In this document: piece after piece, positions 1-6,418 of the stretch
Layout: each line of letters opens with the position of its first letter
How positions within the stretch are numbered: position 1 is the first letter of the stretch
DNA from: Planctomycetota bacterium
GTDB lineage: Bacteria; Planctomycetota; Phycisphaerae; WQYP01
DNA length: 6,470 bases
NCBI GenBank assembly: GCA_023489375.1
Contig: JAMDCX010000082.1
Coordinates: forward strand, 1-6,470
Reading direction: 5' to 3'
The notes under the pieces: generated by a model
Seen by the model: only the letters and a program-made list of their open reading frames with translations
Databases searched by the model: none
Told to the model about the DNA's origin: nothing
Translations under genes and position numbers: made by a program

Positions 1-1036
1 TTTTATGAGTTAGGGAACCGCCTCTCACGGTGATGACGGACAGTTCTCTATTCCAGCGAACATGAATGCGGGCACAATTGGCGGAGAAATTAAACTTGGG
101 CATTTCCGCCGCCAGATTCTTCTCCGCTCCGCCGACACTGACAAACGAAATGCCGATCCGAACTTTGACCATTCGGCTGTGGGTGGTTGCCGGATAACTC
201 ACATAGGCCCCGATAGGAGGGCCGGGAAAATGTAATGTGGGTTTGGGTTTCACATATTGCGGCCCCCATGAATCCAGACGCGGCGGCGGGTAATAGTTAA
301 TAGGAAATAGCGGGCCGACACCTTGAGCCTGTATCTGCTGACGTACCTGTGGTTTGATGGCGTGGCCTTCCCATACGCCATAAGTTTTGAATGGCGCGCT
401 GAACTTCATGACAAAATAGACCGTCACCGGCAGGTTGGTACCGACCATCGTTACGCTAGTAACCGATCCGGTTATCGTATGATCGTTAACAATGCGAATG
501 TTCGAACCAATGGTGGGATTAGCCGCATGGCTGATGGGAACTAAAACATTGGCCTGTTTGCCGGCGGGAAATGTAAACTTGGCCATGCCGCAGCGGGTGG
601 TCGCGGTGAATTGTGCGTTGATACCCCAGGTCTTCATAAATACACGGTAATAACCGGGCGAAGCGGATTCCTGTCGATGGCTGAAATGGAAGCCATATTC
701 TTTGGGTTGCACCTTGACCGGCCCGGAGGTGGCGGTGAAAAACACATCGCCATAATTGTAGCATCCGCAGCCGCTCAGATGGGTCATGCTGAAGCCGCTG
801 CTATAGTTGTCTCCATAGACATAAAATCCATTGGGCATATCCGGGCTTAATTCCACCATGCCGAATGGCGCCATGGCCCCCGGAACAATGTTGCCGCCAG
901 CCGCCGTACCGATGAACGGATTCACCAGTGCTGCCAAATCCGCACCGCGGGCCAGGCCTCCGGCCAGAAACGCCAGCGTGGAAAATATTACTCCCCAGGT
1001 CGTCATCAATACGAATGAATATCTTTGGAATGACAT
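1..1036 (-). CDS. GH92 family alpha-mannosidase, N-terminal part (runs off left edge)
   Basis: Reading from ATG at 1036 to base 1 gives 345 codons with no stop, so the gene continues beyond the window. Residues 1-31 form a Sec-type signal peptide (hydrophobic about 8-28, then GLARGAD). The mature start carries GH92 hallmarks: VNPFIGT (38-44), GNIVPGAMAPFGMVELSPD (48-66), and GFSMTHLSGCGC (81-92), which matches the family's GFSHTHLSGTGC with H86 kept but the first His replaced by M84. GISFVSVGGAEKNLAAEMP (295-313) matches the conserved end of the N-terminal beta-sandwich. GH92 enzymes are calcium-dependent inverting exo-alpha-mannosidases of about 700-760 residues; the (alpha/alpha)6 catalytic domain with acid and base residues lies outside the window, so activity cannot be judged. 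A proline-rich stretch at about 225-273 looks longer than usual. The product is probably periplasmic or surface-located and trims alpha-mannosides. It lies 177 bp after the rhamnosidase gene, so it may share its transcript or have its own promoter. The start is fixed by AAGGAG 9 nt upstream. Family assignment is firm. Confidence 0.9.
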   Translation of the reverse strand, partial: MSFQRYSFVLMTTWGVIFSTLAFLAGGLARGADLAALVNPFIGTAAGGNIVPGAMAPFGMVELSPDMPNGFYVYGDNYSSGFSMTHLSGCGCYNYGDVFFTATSGPVKVQPKEYGFHFSHRQESASPGYYRVFMKTWGINAQFTATTRCGMAKFTFPAGKQANVLVPISHAANPTIGSNIRIVNDHTITGSVTSVTMVGTNLPVTVYFVMKFSAPFKTYGVWEGHAIKPQVRQQIQAQGVGPLFPINYYPPPRLDSWGPQYVKPKPTLHFPGPPIGAYVSYPATTHSRMVKVRIGISFVSVGGAEKNLAAEMPKFNFSANCARIHVRWNRELSVITVRGGSLTHK

Positions 1037-1045
1037 CAAAGGCTA

Positions 1046-1051
1046 CTCCTT
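1046..1051 (-). promoter_or_regulatory. Ribosome binding site of the GH92 gene
   Basis: AAGGAG on the minus strand, 9 nt before the ATG at 1036. It supports this start over the in-frame ATG at codon 11, which would cut into the signal peptide. Confidence 0.8.
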
Positions 1052-1065
1052 ATTGTAACTATTCA

Positions 1066-1079
1066 CGGCCTTTCGGCCG
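1066..1079 (-). repeat. Small hairpin with GAAA tetraloop in the GH92 leader
   Basis: On the minus strand CGGCC-GAAA-GGCCG forms a 5-bp GC stem closed by a GNRA-type tetraloop, 14 nt upstream of the AAGGAG site. No T run follows, so it is not a clear terminator; a role in mRNA stability or leader folding is possible. The rest of the 177-bp gap between the two hydrolase genes shows no convincing terminator for the rhamnosidase gene and only a weak promoter-like pair. Confidence 0.4.
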
Positions 1080-1213
1080 GTCAGACTCACCACGAGCCTA
1101 ACCATGGGTAAAGTATGTCCCCTCCCAAATAACCGACAATCGGCAGGATAGCGGCTGTTGCGGAATCTGACACAAAACGTTTTTTTGCCAAGCCACCATG
1201 GTGCATAGGGGTG

Positions 1214-4102
1214 TCACCTGTTTTCCAGCACGGACGTAAAGTGATAACTTCCCGCCATCACAGAAAATATCGCGTAGGAACCATCCATTCGCATGAATTG
1301 AACGTGCTGGTTCAGCGGCGTAACAGACCTTCCATCTTCGTTGATATCGGCACGACGACGCGCGGGAATGGCAACCTCCGCGCTGGTATTGGGCGGAATG
1401 GTGATGCTCCACGCGAACGTTGCGCCATCTCTCCGCCAGTGGCTGTGGATAACGCCGTACATACTCTGATAATTTGCCCGCACCGCCGTCAATTGGCGGT
1501 AATTGTGCGGACGCAGCAGGAATCGCTTAAATCCCGGATCGGTTTCAAGAGGACGGATTCCGGCGATGCTTTCGTGAAACCAGGCCGCGAAGCCGCTCTG
1601 CATGGCGTGGTTGTATGAACAGGCGGGCTGCACTTGATTTAATGGCGTATTATATTGCGTTTCCGGCCAAGTGGTGTCACCACGGGAAAGCATAAATCCA
1701 TAGCTGGGATAATCCAGTTTTTTCATCATGCGATAAGTTAATTCATCGTAACCGTGCTCATTGAGCACCGTATACAGGGGACGGGAACCTAAAATTCCGG
1801 TATCCGCATGATCGTGCCGGGCATGAATTTCAGCGGCCAGCGCGGCGGCAACGGATTTTTTTTTGTCTTCCGGAGCCAGGCCGAATCGCAGGACCACCGC
1901 ATTGGCGGTTTGCGAGCCATATCCGCCGGTCTGAGGATCATAGAACGTCCGATGAAATGCCGCTTTGACCACGGCCGCCTGGCGTTTAAACCATTTTTCA
2001 TCGGCATCGCGGCCCAGTAATGCGGCGGTTTTGGCCATGATATTCAGACTGGAATATTGCAAGGCTGTGGAAGTCAATGGCACCGGGCACCTGGGGTTGG
2101 CTCCGCCCACACCGGGCGGGCACCAATCACCAAAACCATATTGCACGATGCCGCGCTTACTGACCGCGGCCGAGGCCACATAATGCACCCAGCGTTTCAT
2201 GTGCGGATATTGCCGGATCAGTGTGGATGCATCACCATAATAAATGTAAATAAACCAAGGTATGGCCACCAGGGCGGCTCCCCAATCCGGCATGGCCTGC
2301 CCCTTGAGTCTGCGCCCGGTGGCAATGTTGCAAGGCAACCCGGGAGACGCCGGAGTGTTCCATCGGGTGCTGCCGCCCCGCCCCAGCGTGGTGTCCATGT
2401 CACGCGCCAGCTTGTTGTACAGTGGCGCCATGTTGAGACTGAATATGGCCGCCTGCGCGGATATTTCCATATCTCCCATCCAGGAACACTTTTCCCGCTG
2501 CGGGCAATCCTCGGTAATGCTATGCATGTTGCTTTCAAGCGTCCAGAGCGAGGTATTATAAATTCGATTAAGCTGGGCGTCGGAGCATACAAAAGCTCCC
2601 CGCTTTTCCGTACCGGTGCGCAATTGGATGCCTTCCATAAAATCCAGGGCCGGTTTTCGTTTTAATCCGCTGACCTCAACATATCGGAATCCATGATAGG
2701 TAAAGCGAGGCCGCCATTGCTCGCCCCCGCCTTTGCACACATATATTTCCGTCTGTACCACACCGGTGGCGAACACGCCCGTCGTGGCGGGATCAATCTC
2801 CGCGCCACCGGGGGCCAGTATCTCCGCCATGCGCAAAGTAATTTTTGTCCCGGCAGGTTCGGCCGCATTCAGGCGTATGCAGCCGGCGAAATTTTGCCCC
2901 ATATCGACGATCCATTTGCCGCCGGACGATGCAAGAATACGTATCGGCTTGATGATACGAGTATCCCGAATCGGCTGAATCATCTGGCCTTGCAGTTTCA
3001 CAGCAGGAGACTTGGCCACACGCGCGGCCTGCCAATGTGTATCATCAAGGCCGGGTTCCGCCCAGCCGGGAATCTCCAGCCTGGCGTCATACGTTTCCCC
3101 GGCATAGACGTTGTCAAAAAGCACCGGCCCGGTAGTAGTGCGCCAAGTGGAATCCGTACCGATTATTTCCACTGAACCATCGGTATATTCGAGGACACAT
3201 TTAGCCAGCAGTACCGGCGATCCCCACGCCAACCATGCCGCCATAAACGCAATATTCTGGCCATAGAATCCGTTCCCCAGCATCACCCCTATGGCGTTAC
3301 CGCCTTGCCGCAGCGCGGCGGTCACATCATGCGCTACATAAAAGGCGCGGGCGTCATAAGTGGTCATGCCGGGATCCAACTGGTGATCTCCAATCCGCCC
3401 GCCATTAATAAACAATTCGTAATATCCCAAGCCACAGATATACATCCGCGCCCTGGACACCGCTTTGTTTATTGAAAATGTTTTGCGAAATAATGGAGAG
3501 GCGAAGGACTTCTTCATCGCCGAGGTTCGCATGGTAGCGGTTTTTATGGGCCGCGCCGCAAGCACAGAGTTCCTGGTATCTTCCGCCAATTCAATCCATT
3601 GCGCGGGTTGCCAATCGGTGGCTTTGAGCATTCCCATTTCCCAAACGGCTGCCGACGCCCAAGCGCTGGCGTTGCCAAGAGCATTCCATACCCGGACTGT
3701 CCAGAAATAACGCGCTGCCGATTTTAGAGCGGACCCGGCATAAGGAACTAAAACGCTTTGATCCGATGCAATACGTCCGGAGTCCCATACATCCGCCCTA
3801 CCCGGTTGCAGTAGCGACACTTCCCGCGCAACCAGAATTTGATAAGCTGTTTGACATTCGCCCCGTTGGGACGATCCGAGCATCCAGCTTAATCGCGGGT
3901 GCATTGTATCGACACCGAGAGGATCAACCAGATATTCGCAGGTCAGGTTCGTCGGCCCAGGATTTTTCGGTGCTGTGCCGCGGGCACCAGCACGTATGAC
4001 ACTACCAGCCACCACGGCTAAGGCGGTGGTCTTGATCACAGTACGGCGCGAAACCGTTGCGTATGGTGGCCGGGATACGGATGGCGATGCGCTGGTCGTC
4101 AT
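1214..4102 (-). CDS. GH78 family alpha-L-rhamnosidase, Tat-exported
   Basis: Complete 962-residue protein, within the usual length of multidomain GH78 enzymes, which release terminal alpha-L-rhamnose with inversion. The N-terminus has a twin-arginine signal (SRRTVIK, 18-24, then hydrophobic to about 36), suggesting folded export through Tat. About 51-160 is the N-terminal Ig-like domain (CEYLVDPLGVD, HPRLSW, TAYQILVA). About 205-370 is the rhamnosidase N-terminal beta-sandwich (GLGYYELFINGGRIGDHQLD). About 375-490 is a further beta domain ending in TYHGFRYVEVSG. About 495-850 is the (alpha/alpha)6 catalytic domain, and 851-962 a C-terminal beta-sandwich. Against Bacillus RhaB (D567, E572, W576, D579, E841), the motif DCPQREKCSWMGD keeps D532, E537, W541 and D544, and TTWPE supplies E814 as likely base, so the enzyme should be active. 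The ATG at 4102 has an in-frame stop two codons upstream and no clear ribosome site. The gene begins 32 bp after the pseudopilin stop, so co-transcription is likely. The substrate (plant, algal or bacterial rhamnoglycan) cannot be read from sequence. Confidence 0.95.
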   Translation of the reverse strand: MTTSASPSVSRPPYATVSRRTVIKTTALAVVAGSVIRAGARGTAPKNPGPTNLTCEYLVDPLGVDTMHPRLSWMLGSSQRGECQTAYQILVAREVSLLQPGRADVWDSGRIASDQSVLVPYAGSALKSAARYFWTVRVWNALGNASAWASAAVWEMGMLKATDWQPAQWIELAEDTRNSVLAARPIKTATMRTSAMKKSFASPLFRKTFSINKAVSRARMYICGLGYYELFINGGRIGDHQLDPGMTTYDARAFYVAHDVTAALRQGGNAIGVMLGNGFYGQNIAFMAAWLAWGSPVLLAKCVLEYTDGSVEIIGTDSTWRTTTGPVLFDNVYAGETYDARLEIPGWAEPGLDDTHWQAARVAKSPAVKLQGQMIQPIRDTRIIKPIRILASSGGKWIVDMGQNFAGCIRLNAAEPAGTKITLRMAEILAPGGAEIDPATTGVFATGVVQTEIYVCKGGGEQWRPRFTYHGFRYVEVSGLKRKPALDFMEGIQLRTGTEKRGAFVCSDAQLNRIYNTSLWTLESNMHSITEDCPQREKCSWMGDMEISAQAAIFSLNMAPLYNKLARDMDTTLGRGGSTRWNTPASPGLPCNIATGRRLKGQAMPDWGAALVAIPWFIYIYYGDASTLIRQYPHMKRWVHYVASAAVSKRGIVQYGFGDWCPPGVGGANPRCPVPLTSTALQYSSLNIMAKTAALLGRDADEKWFKRQAAVVKAAFHRTFYDPQTGGYGSQTANAVVLRFGLAPEDKKKSVAAALAAEIHARHDHADTGILGSRPLYTVLNEHGYDELTYRMMKKLDYPSYGFMLSRGDTTWPETQYNTPLNQVQPACSYNHAMQSGFAAWFHESIAGIRPLETDPGFKRFLLRPHNYRQLTAVRANYQSMYGVIHSHWRRDGATFAWSITIPPNTSAEVAIPARRRADINEDGRSVTPLNQHVQFMRMDGSYAIFSVMAGSYHFTSVLENR

Positions 4103-4134
4103 AATTCAGTAACCATCAACTGGGGAAGCACAAC

Positions 4135-5019
4135 CTACCATCCAAAATATATTCCGAATCCGGAAAAACGAACCTTGATATTTGACATCGGCACCCAATG
4201 CACAGAACCATCATTATAAAGTTCATGCTCACCGGCGGGCAAAAAGTTTCCCATGCTACCATCCACATGATTAGACCAGGGGGCCCCGGCAACGGGCCAA
4301 CTGGTGGTGAATCCCGTTGTGGCAGTATCATTTGTGAATAGCGTATTATCGGTTACCAATATCGTTCCACCGCCGGATTGGGGATTCAAAGCCGGTTCGT
4401 GAGCGGGGTCGCCATTGATAAAACTCCATGGCCCCAGTGTTCCGGAATAGATCGTGCCATGCGCCACCGGAGGCCCATATCGACCTCCAATCACACCCGC
4501 ATCATAACCCGGCTTGTAATTAAGCCCGCTGTCAACCCAATAGCTGTAGCCGGTAAGTAGATACCAATTGGTGACAAGCCCCTGCGCATTGTAGTGCGCG
4601 GGTGAGACCATCTCCTGCTGGGTCAGGCCGCTGCTCATTTCCGGACAGTACAGCAGACTCATCCCGGCCGCTGTCGGACTTAAAATGCCCGGTCGAGGGT
4701 TAATCATATTCGCGCCCACTACTCCAAAGGAGTCGTAGTACAGCAAAGCCAGACCCGCCTTTGGATAATTTTCGATATTCCAAAAGATGGAGTTTTGGAA
4801 GGGGTATTGGCCTACCAGGGCCAGCGGGTACTGCCCGCGGAATTCATTGGCATATTCATGCATGGCCACACCGATTTGACGCAGGTTCGATGCGCACTGT
4901 ATTCTTTCCGCCAGAATTCTCGCCCGGGCCAGAGCCGGCAGCAGCAACGCGATCAAAATTGCGATAATGCTGATGACCACCAGTAATTCGATAAGCGTGA
5001 AAGCGTTTTGACGTTTCAT
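4135..5019 (-). CDS. Type IV pilin/type II secretion-like pseudopilin (PVC-type, H-X-DG class)
   Basis: 294 residues. The N-terminus MKRQNAFTLIELLVVIS followed by a hydrophobic helix to about residue 30 is a class III prepilin signal. Cleavage by prepilin peptidase is expected between A6 and F7, with E11 at the conserved mature position +5; Ala instead of Gly at -1 is a tolerated variant. ARARILAERIQCASNLRQIG (31-50) and MHEYANEFRGQYP (53-65) are typical of the large pseudopilin-like families of Planctomycetes, Verrucomicrobiota and Lentisphaerota. Near the C-terminus, NHVDG (250-254) and LYNDGSVHWVP (267-277) resemble the processing-associated H-X9-DG motif, but here 18 residues separate H251 from D270. 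The protein ends in GFGIYFGW. Start choice: an in-frame ATG exists 9 codons upstream at 5046, but AAGGAG lies 7 nt before the ATG at 5019, and the short form gives the standard prepilin leader. The role is unknown; such proteins are inner-membrane anchored or assembled into pseudopili and are often found singly beside degradative genes. No secretion machinery genes are visible. Confidence 0.88.
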   Translation of the reverse strand: MKRQNAFTLIELLVVISIIAILIALLLPALARARILAERIQCASNLRQIGVAMHEYANEFRGQYPLALVGQYPFQNSIFWNIENYPKAGLALLYYDSFGVVGANMINPRPGILSPTAAGMSLLYCPEMSSGLTQQEMVSPAHYNAQGLVTNWYLLTGYSYWVDSGLNYKPGYDAGVIGGRYGPPVAHGTIYSGTLGPWSFINGDPAHEPALNPQSGGGTILVTDNTLFTNDTATTGFTTSWPVAGAPWSNHVDGSMGNFLPAGEHELYNDGSVHWVPMSNIKVRFSGFGIYFGW

Positions 5020-5026
5020 AAAAAAA

Positions 5027-5032
5027 CTCCTT
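5027..5032 (-). promoter_or_regulatory. Ribosome binding site of the pseudopilin gene
   Basis: AAGGAG, separated from the ATG at 5019 by seven consecutive T residues (minus strand). It falls inside the longer reading frame and so decides for the shorter start. Confidence 0.8.
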
Positions 5033-5085
5033 GTTATGGTGTTCAATATGAGTTTCCAGTTTTCAGCCGCCCGTCGGAGAAAGAA

Positions 5086-5113
5086 GGGCCGGGAGTTTTA
5101 ATTTCCCCGGCCC
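5086..5113 (-). terminator. Intrinsic terminator after the PEP-CTERM gene
   Basis: On the minus strand GGGCCGGG (5113-5106) pairs perfectly with CCCGGCCC (5093-5086) around a 12-nt loop, followed by TTCTTTCT. It sits 37 bp after the PEP-CTERM stop. The GC-rich stem plus pyrimidine tail fits a Rho-independent terminator, although the T run is interrupted. It would separate the PEP-CTERM transcript from the pseudopilin-rhamnosidase unit. No clear promoter is visible in the 53 bp between it and the pseudopilin ribosome site. Confidence 0.75.
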
Positions 5114-5150
5114 TCCCGAATATCCTCCATATACGTTACGACCTGCCGTG

Positions 5151-5981
5151 TCAAACCGTCTTCCGCCGCTTCAGCAACAGCAAGCCCAAGCCACCAACTG
5201 CCACCAGGCCCAGCGTGGCTGGCTCGGGGACGGCCGCAGACGATAGTTCAAAGTTGCTGAACTGTCCTGATGGAGCAATGGTATTCAGCCCGACGGCAAC
5301 GATGGCCGGGTTTGGATTCTGGAACCCTTCCACCGGCGACACGGCGGTGCCATTGTCAAAAACTTGATAGGTCCAAGCGCTCGATCCGGTGTTTAAGATT
5401 ATTGAAATATTCTGGGTTCCAGTAATGCTAACACCCGCTGGTGGAGAAAAATTTTGGCCATAAACTGTGGCCGCGGGACCGGTAAACAGCGAGCCAATGT
5501 AGGTGCCACTGGAGGGTGGAGCATGCACCAAAGCCCACGGCGTAGCACCGGGCCCACCGCTGCTGTCCGGTTGATCAAAGCGATTGTTAGTCATTGGACT
5601 CGTCATGAAACCAAGGGCCAGCCAAGCATTGGCGGAAGTTGTCTGCATGCCCACGGACAAGGTGTAGACGTATCCATGGCTTGGAAGGAAATTGAGGTAA
5701 GCGATGATGCCGTTGCCAGTGGATGTCGAGGCACTGCCAGTATCAGTAAATCCGTTGTAACCTGGGGTGGAACCGGCGGTCCATGTGGAGCTGGTACCGT
5801 TATCCACGGTAGGTGCCGCCCCGTTCAGCGAGTTGGCCGCAGAACTGCCGGAAAAACTATCCAGATAGATTATTGTGCTGGCCGAGGCCGTACCGGCCAG
5901 GCCAATGCACGCGACAGCCGCAAGTACCGCAGCTGCCGCCAGGGAACAACCATGTGAAACTGATGAACGATTGGAAAACAT
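5151..5981 (-). CDS. PEP-CTERM sorting domain surface protein
   Basis: 276 residues from the ATG at 5981. Residues 1-34 are a Sec signal peptide (hydrophobic 14-30, probable cleavage after TASA, 31-34). The C-terminus has the tripartite PEP-CTERM signal: VPEP at 251-254, a hydrophobic segment ATLGLVAVGGLGLLLL (255-270) and the basic tail KRRKTV. Proteins with this tail are known to be processed by exosortase and linked to the cell surface or exopolysaccharide matrix; no exosortase gene is in the window. The mature part is rich in Gly, Ser, Thr and Asn, with aromatic-alternating strands (YTLSVGMQTTSANAWLALGF, 106-125; ISIILNTGSSAWTYQVFDNG, 192-211). This suggests an all-beta, lectin-like or LamG-like sandwich, an inference from pattern only. 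AAGGAG 6 nt before the ATG supports this start. An in-frame ATG at 6104 also has a ribosome site and would add 41 residues ahead of the signal peptide, which is less likely. The stop is followed by an intrinsic terminator, so the gene is probably transcribed alone. Confidence 0.88.
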   Translation of the reverse strand: MFSNRSSVSHGCSLAAAAVLAAVACIGLAGTASASTIIYLDSFSGSSAANSLNGAAPTVDNGTSSTWTAGSTPGYNGFTDTGSASTSTGNGIIAYLNFLPSHGYVYTLSVGMQTTSANAWLALGFMTSPMTNNRFDQPDSSGGPGATPWALVHAPPSSGTYIGSLFTGPAATVYGQNFSPPAGVSITGTQNISIILNTGSSAWTYQVFDNGTAVSPVEGFQNPNPAIVAVGLNTIAPSGQFSNFELSSAAVPEPATLGLVAVGGLGLLLLKRRKTV

Positions 5982-5987
5982 AAACGA

Positions 5988-5993
5988 CTCCTT
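5988..5993 (-). promoter_or_regulatory. Ribosome binding site of the PEP-CTERM gene
   Basis: AAGGAG 6 nt before the ATG at 5981. Together with the signal peptide starting right there, it favours this start over the upstream in-frame ATG at 6104. Confidence 0.75.
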
Positions 5994-6029
5994 GTACTCC
6001 GCTCCCTTATGGTCGCGGCTCGGTGAATT

Positions 6030-6048
6030 GTCCATTGGCCGAATGGAC
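6030..6048. repeat. Perfect inverted repeat GTCCATT-N5-AATGGAC
   Basis: Seven-base arms with a 5-base centre (GGCCG on the plus strand), 37 bp upstream of the PEP-CTERM ribosome site. It could fold as an mRNA hairpin in the leader or serve as a dimeric protein site. No T run follows. Confidence 0.5.
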
Positions 6049-6056
6049 GACGGTTT

Positions 6057-6074
6057 GCCGCAACCATCTGCGGC
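6057..6074. repeat. Perfect inverted repeat GCCGCA-N6-TGCGGC
   Basis: Six-base GC-rich arms with a 6-base loop, starting 9 bp from the repeat at 6030-6048. The two could form tandem stem-loops in a leader transcript. Confidence 0.45.
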
Positions 6075-6111
6075 GGATGTAACGATACTGGATTTGTTAC
6101 TCATACTATAT

Positions 6112-6127
6112 TTCCTTATATAAGGAA
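6112..6127. promoter_or_regulatory. 16-bp perfect palindrome TTCCTTATATAAGGAA
   Basis: All eight base pairs of each half match with no spacer. It lies 8 bp before the possible ATG at 6104 and about 130 bp before the PEP-CTERM start. Its centre TATATA could overlap a -10 element, and on the minus strand its right half supplies an AAGGA ribosome-like site. An operator for a dimeric regulator is plausible but unproven; I see no good -35 at proper spacing. Confidence 0.45.
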
Positions 6128-6148
6128 CCAATTTGCTCTCCCACTGCC

Positions 6149-6166
6149 GCCAACCACACGGTTGGC
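6149..6166. repeat. Perfect inverted repeat GCCAACC-ACAC-GGTTGGC
   Basis: Seven-base arms with a 4-base loop, in the gene-poor stretch upstream of the palindrome. ATTTGC (6131-6136) and GCAAAT (6165-6170) form an overlapping second pair. No T run follows on either strand, so it is not a clear terminator. Confidence 0.45.
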
Positions 6167-6380
6167 AAATCTGCAGTTGAGAAGCTCCATGAAAAAAACT
6201 TTAGGAGTCTGTCCGAATAATCGCCGGGTTGCGACGGCGTGATTTTTGGCACCCGTCAAGAAACGGCGACGACGGCGTACCTGATTCAGATGGTACTCCG
6301 AGGAGCCATGCCGCAGAGGGGGGCCCAAAAGCATGCCGCCCCGTGGAGTGGGCCTGAAAGGCCCCGTCTGCTTTGTTGTC

Positions 6381-6418
6381 GGATCTCGCCGACTCATTAT
6401 TCAGAGTCGGCTCGATCC
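6381..6418. repeat. Long imperfect inverted repeat
   Basis: Two 15-base arms (6381-6395 and 6404-6418) match at 13 positions around an 8-base loop ATTATTCA. The inner eight pairs, GCCGACTC with GAGTCGGC, are perfect. The stop of the partial ORF ending at 6397 falls in the loop. On neither strand is there a following T run, so it may be a Rho-type 3' end structure or a protein site rather than an intrinsic terminator. Confidence 0.55.

Larger units (their letters stand above)
5982..6104 (-). other. Leader of the PEP-CTERM gene, or an N-terminal extension/leader peptide
   Basis: This stretch is open in frame with the PEP-CTERM gene for 41 codons from an ATG at 6104, which is preceded by AAGGA 8 nt upstream (6113-6117). 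The encoded peptide (MSNKSSIVTSAADGCGKPSS and on) is hydrophilic, with no family resemblance and no reason to precede a signal peptide. The DNA carries two perfect inverted repeats, at 6030-6048 and 6057-6074. The simplest reading is a structured 5' leader; a short translated leader or an alternative long form of the protein are possible alternatives. Confidence 0.35.
6105..6396. other. Gene-free stretch upstream of the PEP-CTERM gene
   Basis: No reading frame here has family resemblance together with a ribosome site. Besides the palindrome at 6112-6127 and the hairpin at 6149-6166, there is a small inverted repeat GGGCC-TGAAA-GGCCC (6350-6364) and a short direct repeat CATGCCGC (6307-6314 and 6332-6339). 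It most likely contains the promoter of the PEP-CTERM gene, but I cannot place one confidently. Confidence 0.5.

Noticed and set aside
1110..1139. Promoter-like pair TTGTCG and TACTTT with 18-bp spacing before the GH92 gene
   Set aside because: The -10 match is weak and such pairs arise often by chance; not enough to call a promoter.
1194..1203. 10-bp palindrome CACCATGGTG after the rhamnosidase stop
   Set aside because: Short, without a loop or T run, and not repeated elsewhere as a clear site; likely chance.
1211..1618. 135-codon plus-strand ORF and other long plus-strand frames within the hydrolase genes
   Set aside because: They lie antisense to a gene with clear GH78 or GH92 motifs, lack ribosome sites and have no recognisable domains.
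5020..5046. Longer start of the pseudopilin at 5046
   Set aside because: It would place the AAGGAG site inside the coding region and add 9 residues before a normal-length prepilin leader.
6105..6131. Start of the PEP-CTERM frame at 6131
   Set aside because: The codon there is TTG, with no ribosome site, and it would run through the palindrome.
6189..6240. Possible insertion sequence end or small peptide around TTTAGGAGTCTGTCCG
   Set aside because: No matching inverted end, no target duplication and no transposase reading frame are visible.
6116..6397. 93-codon minus-strand ORF with an RRRRRF stretch, and loose resemblance of the region to an NrdR gene together with the CPVC tail
   Set aside because: No ribosome site, its start lies inside the inverted-repeat loop, composition is irregular, and the Cys pairs and spacing of NrdR are missing.
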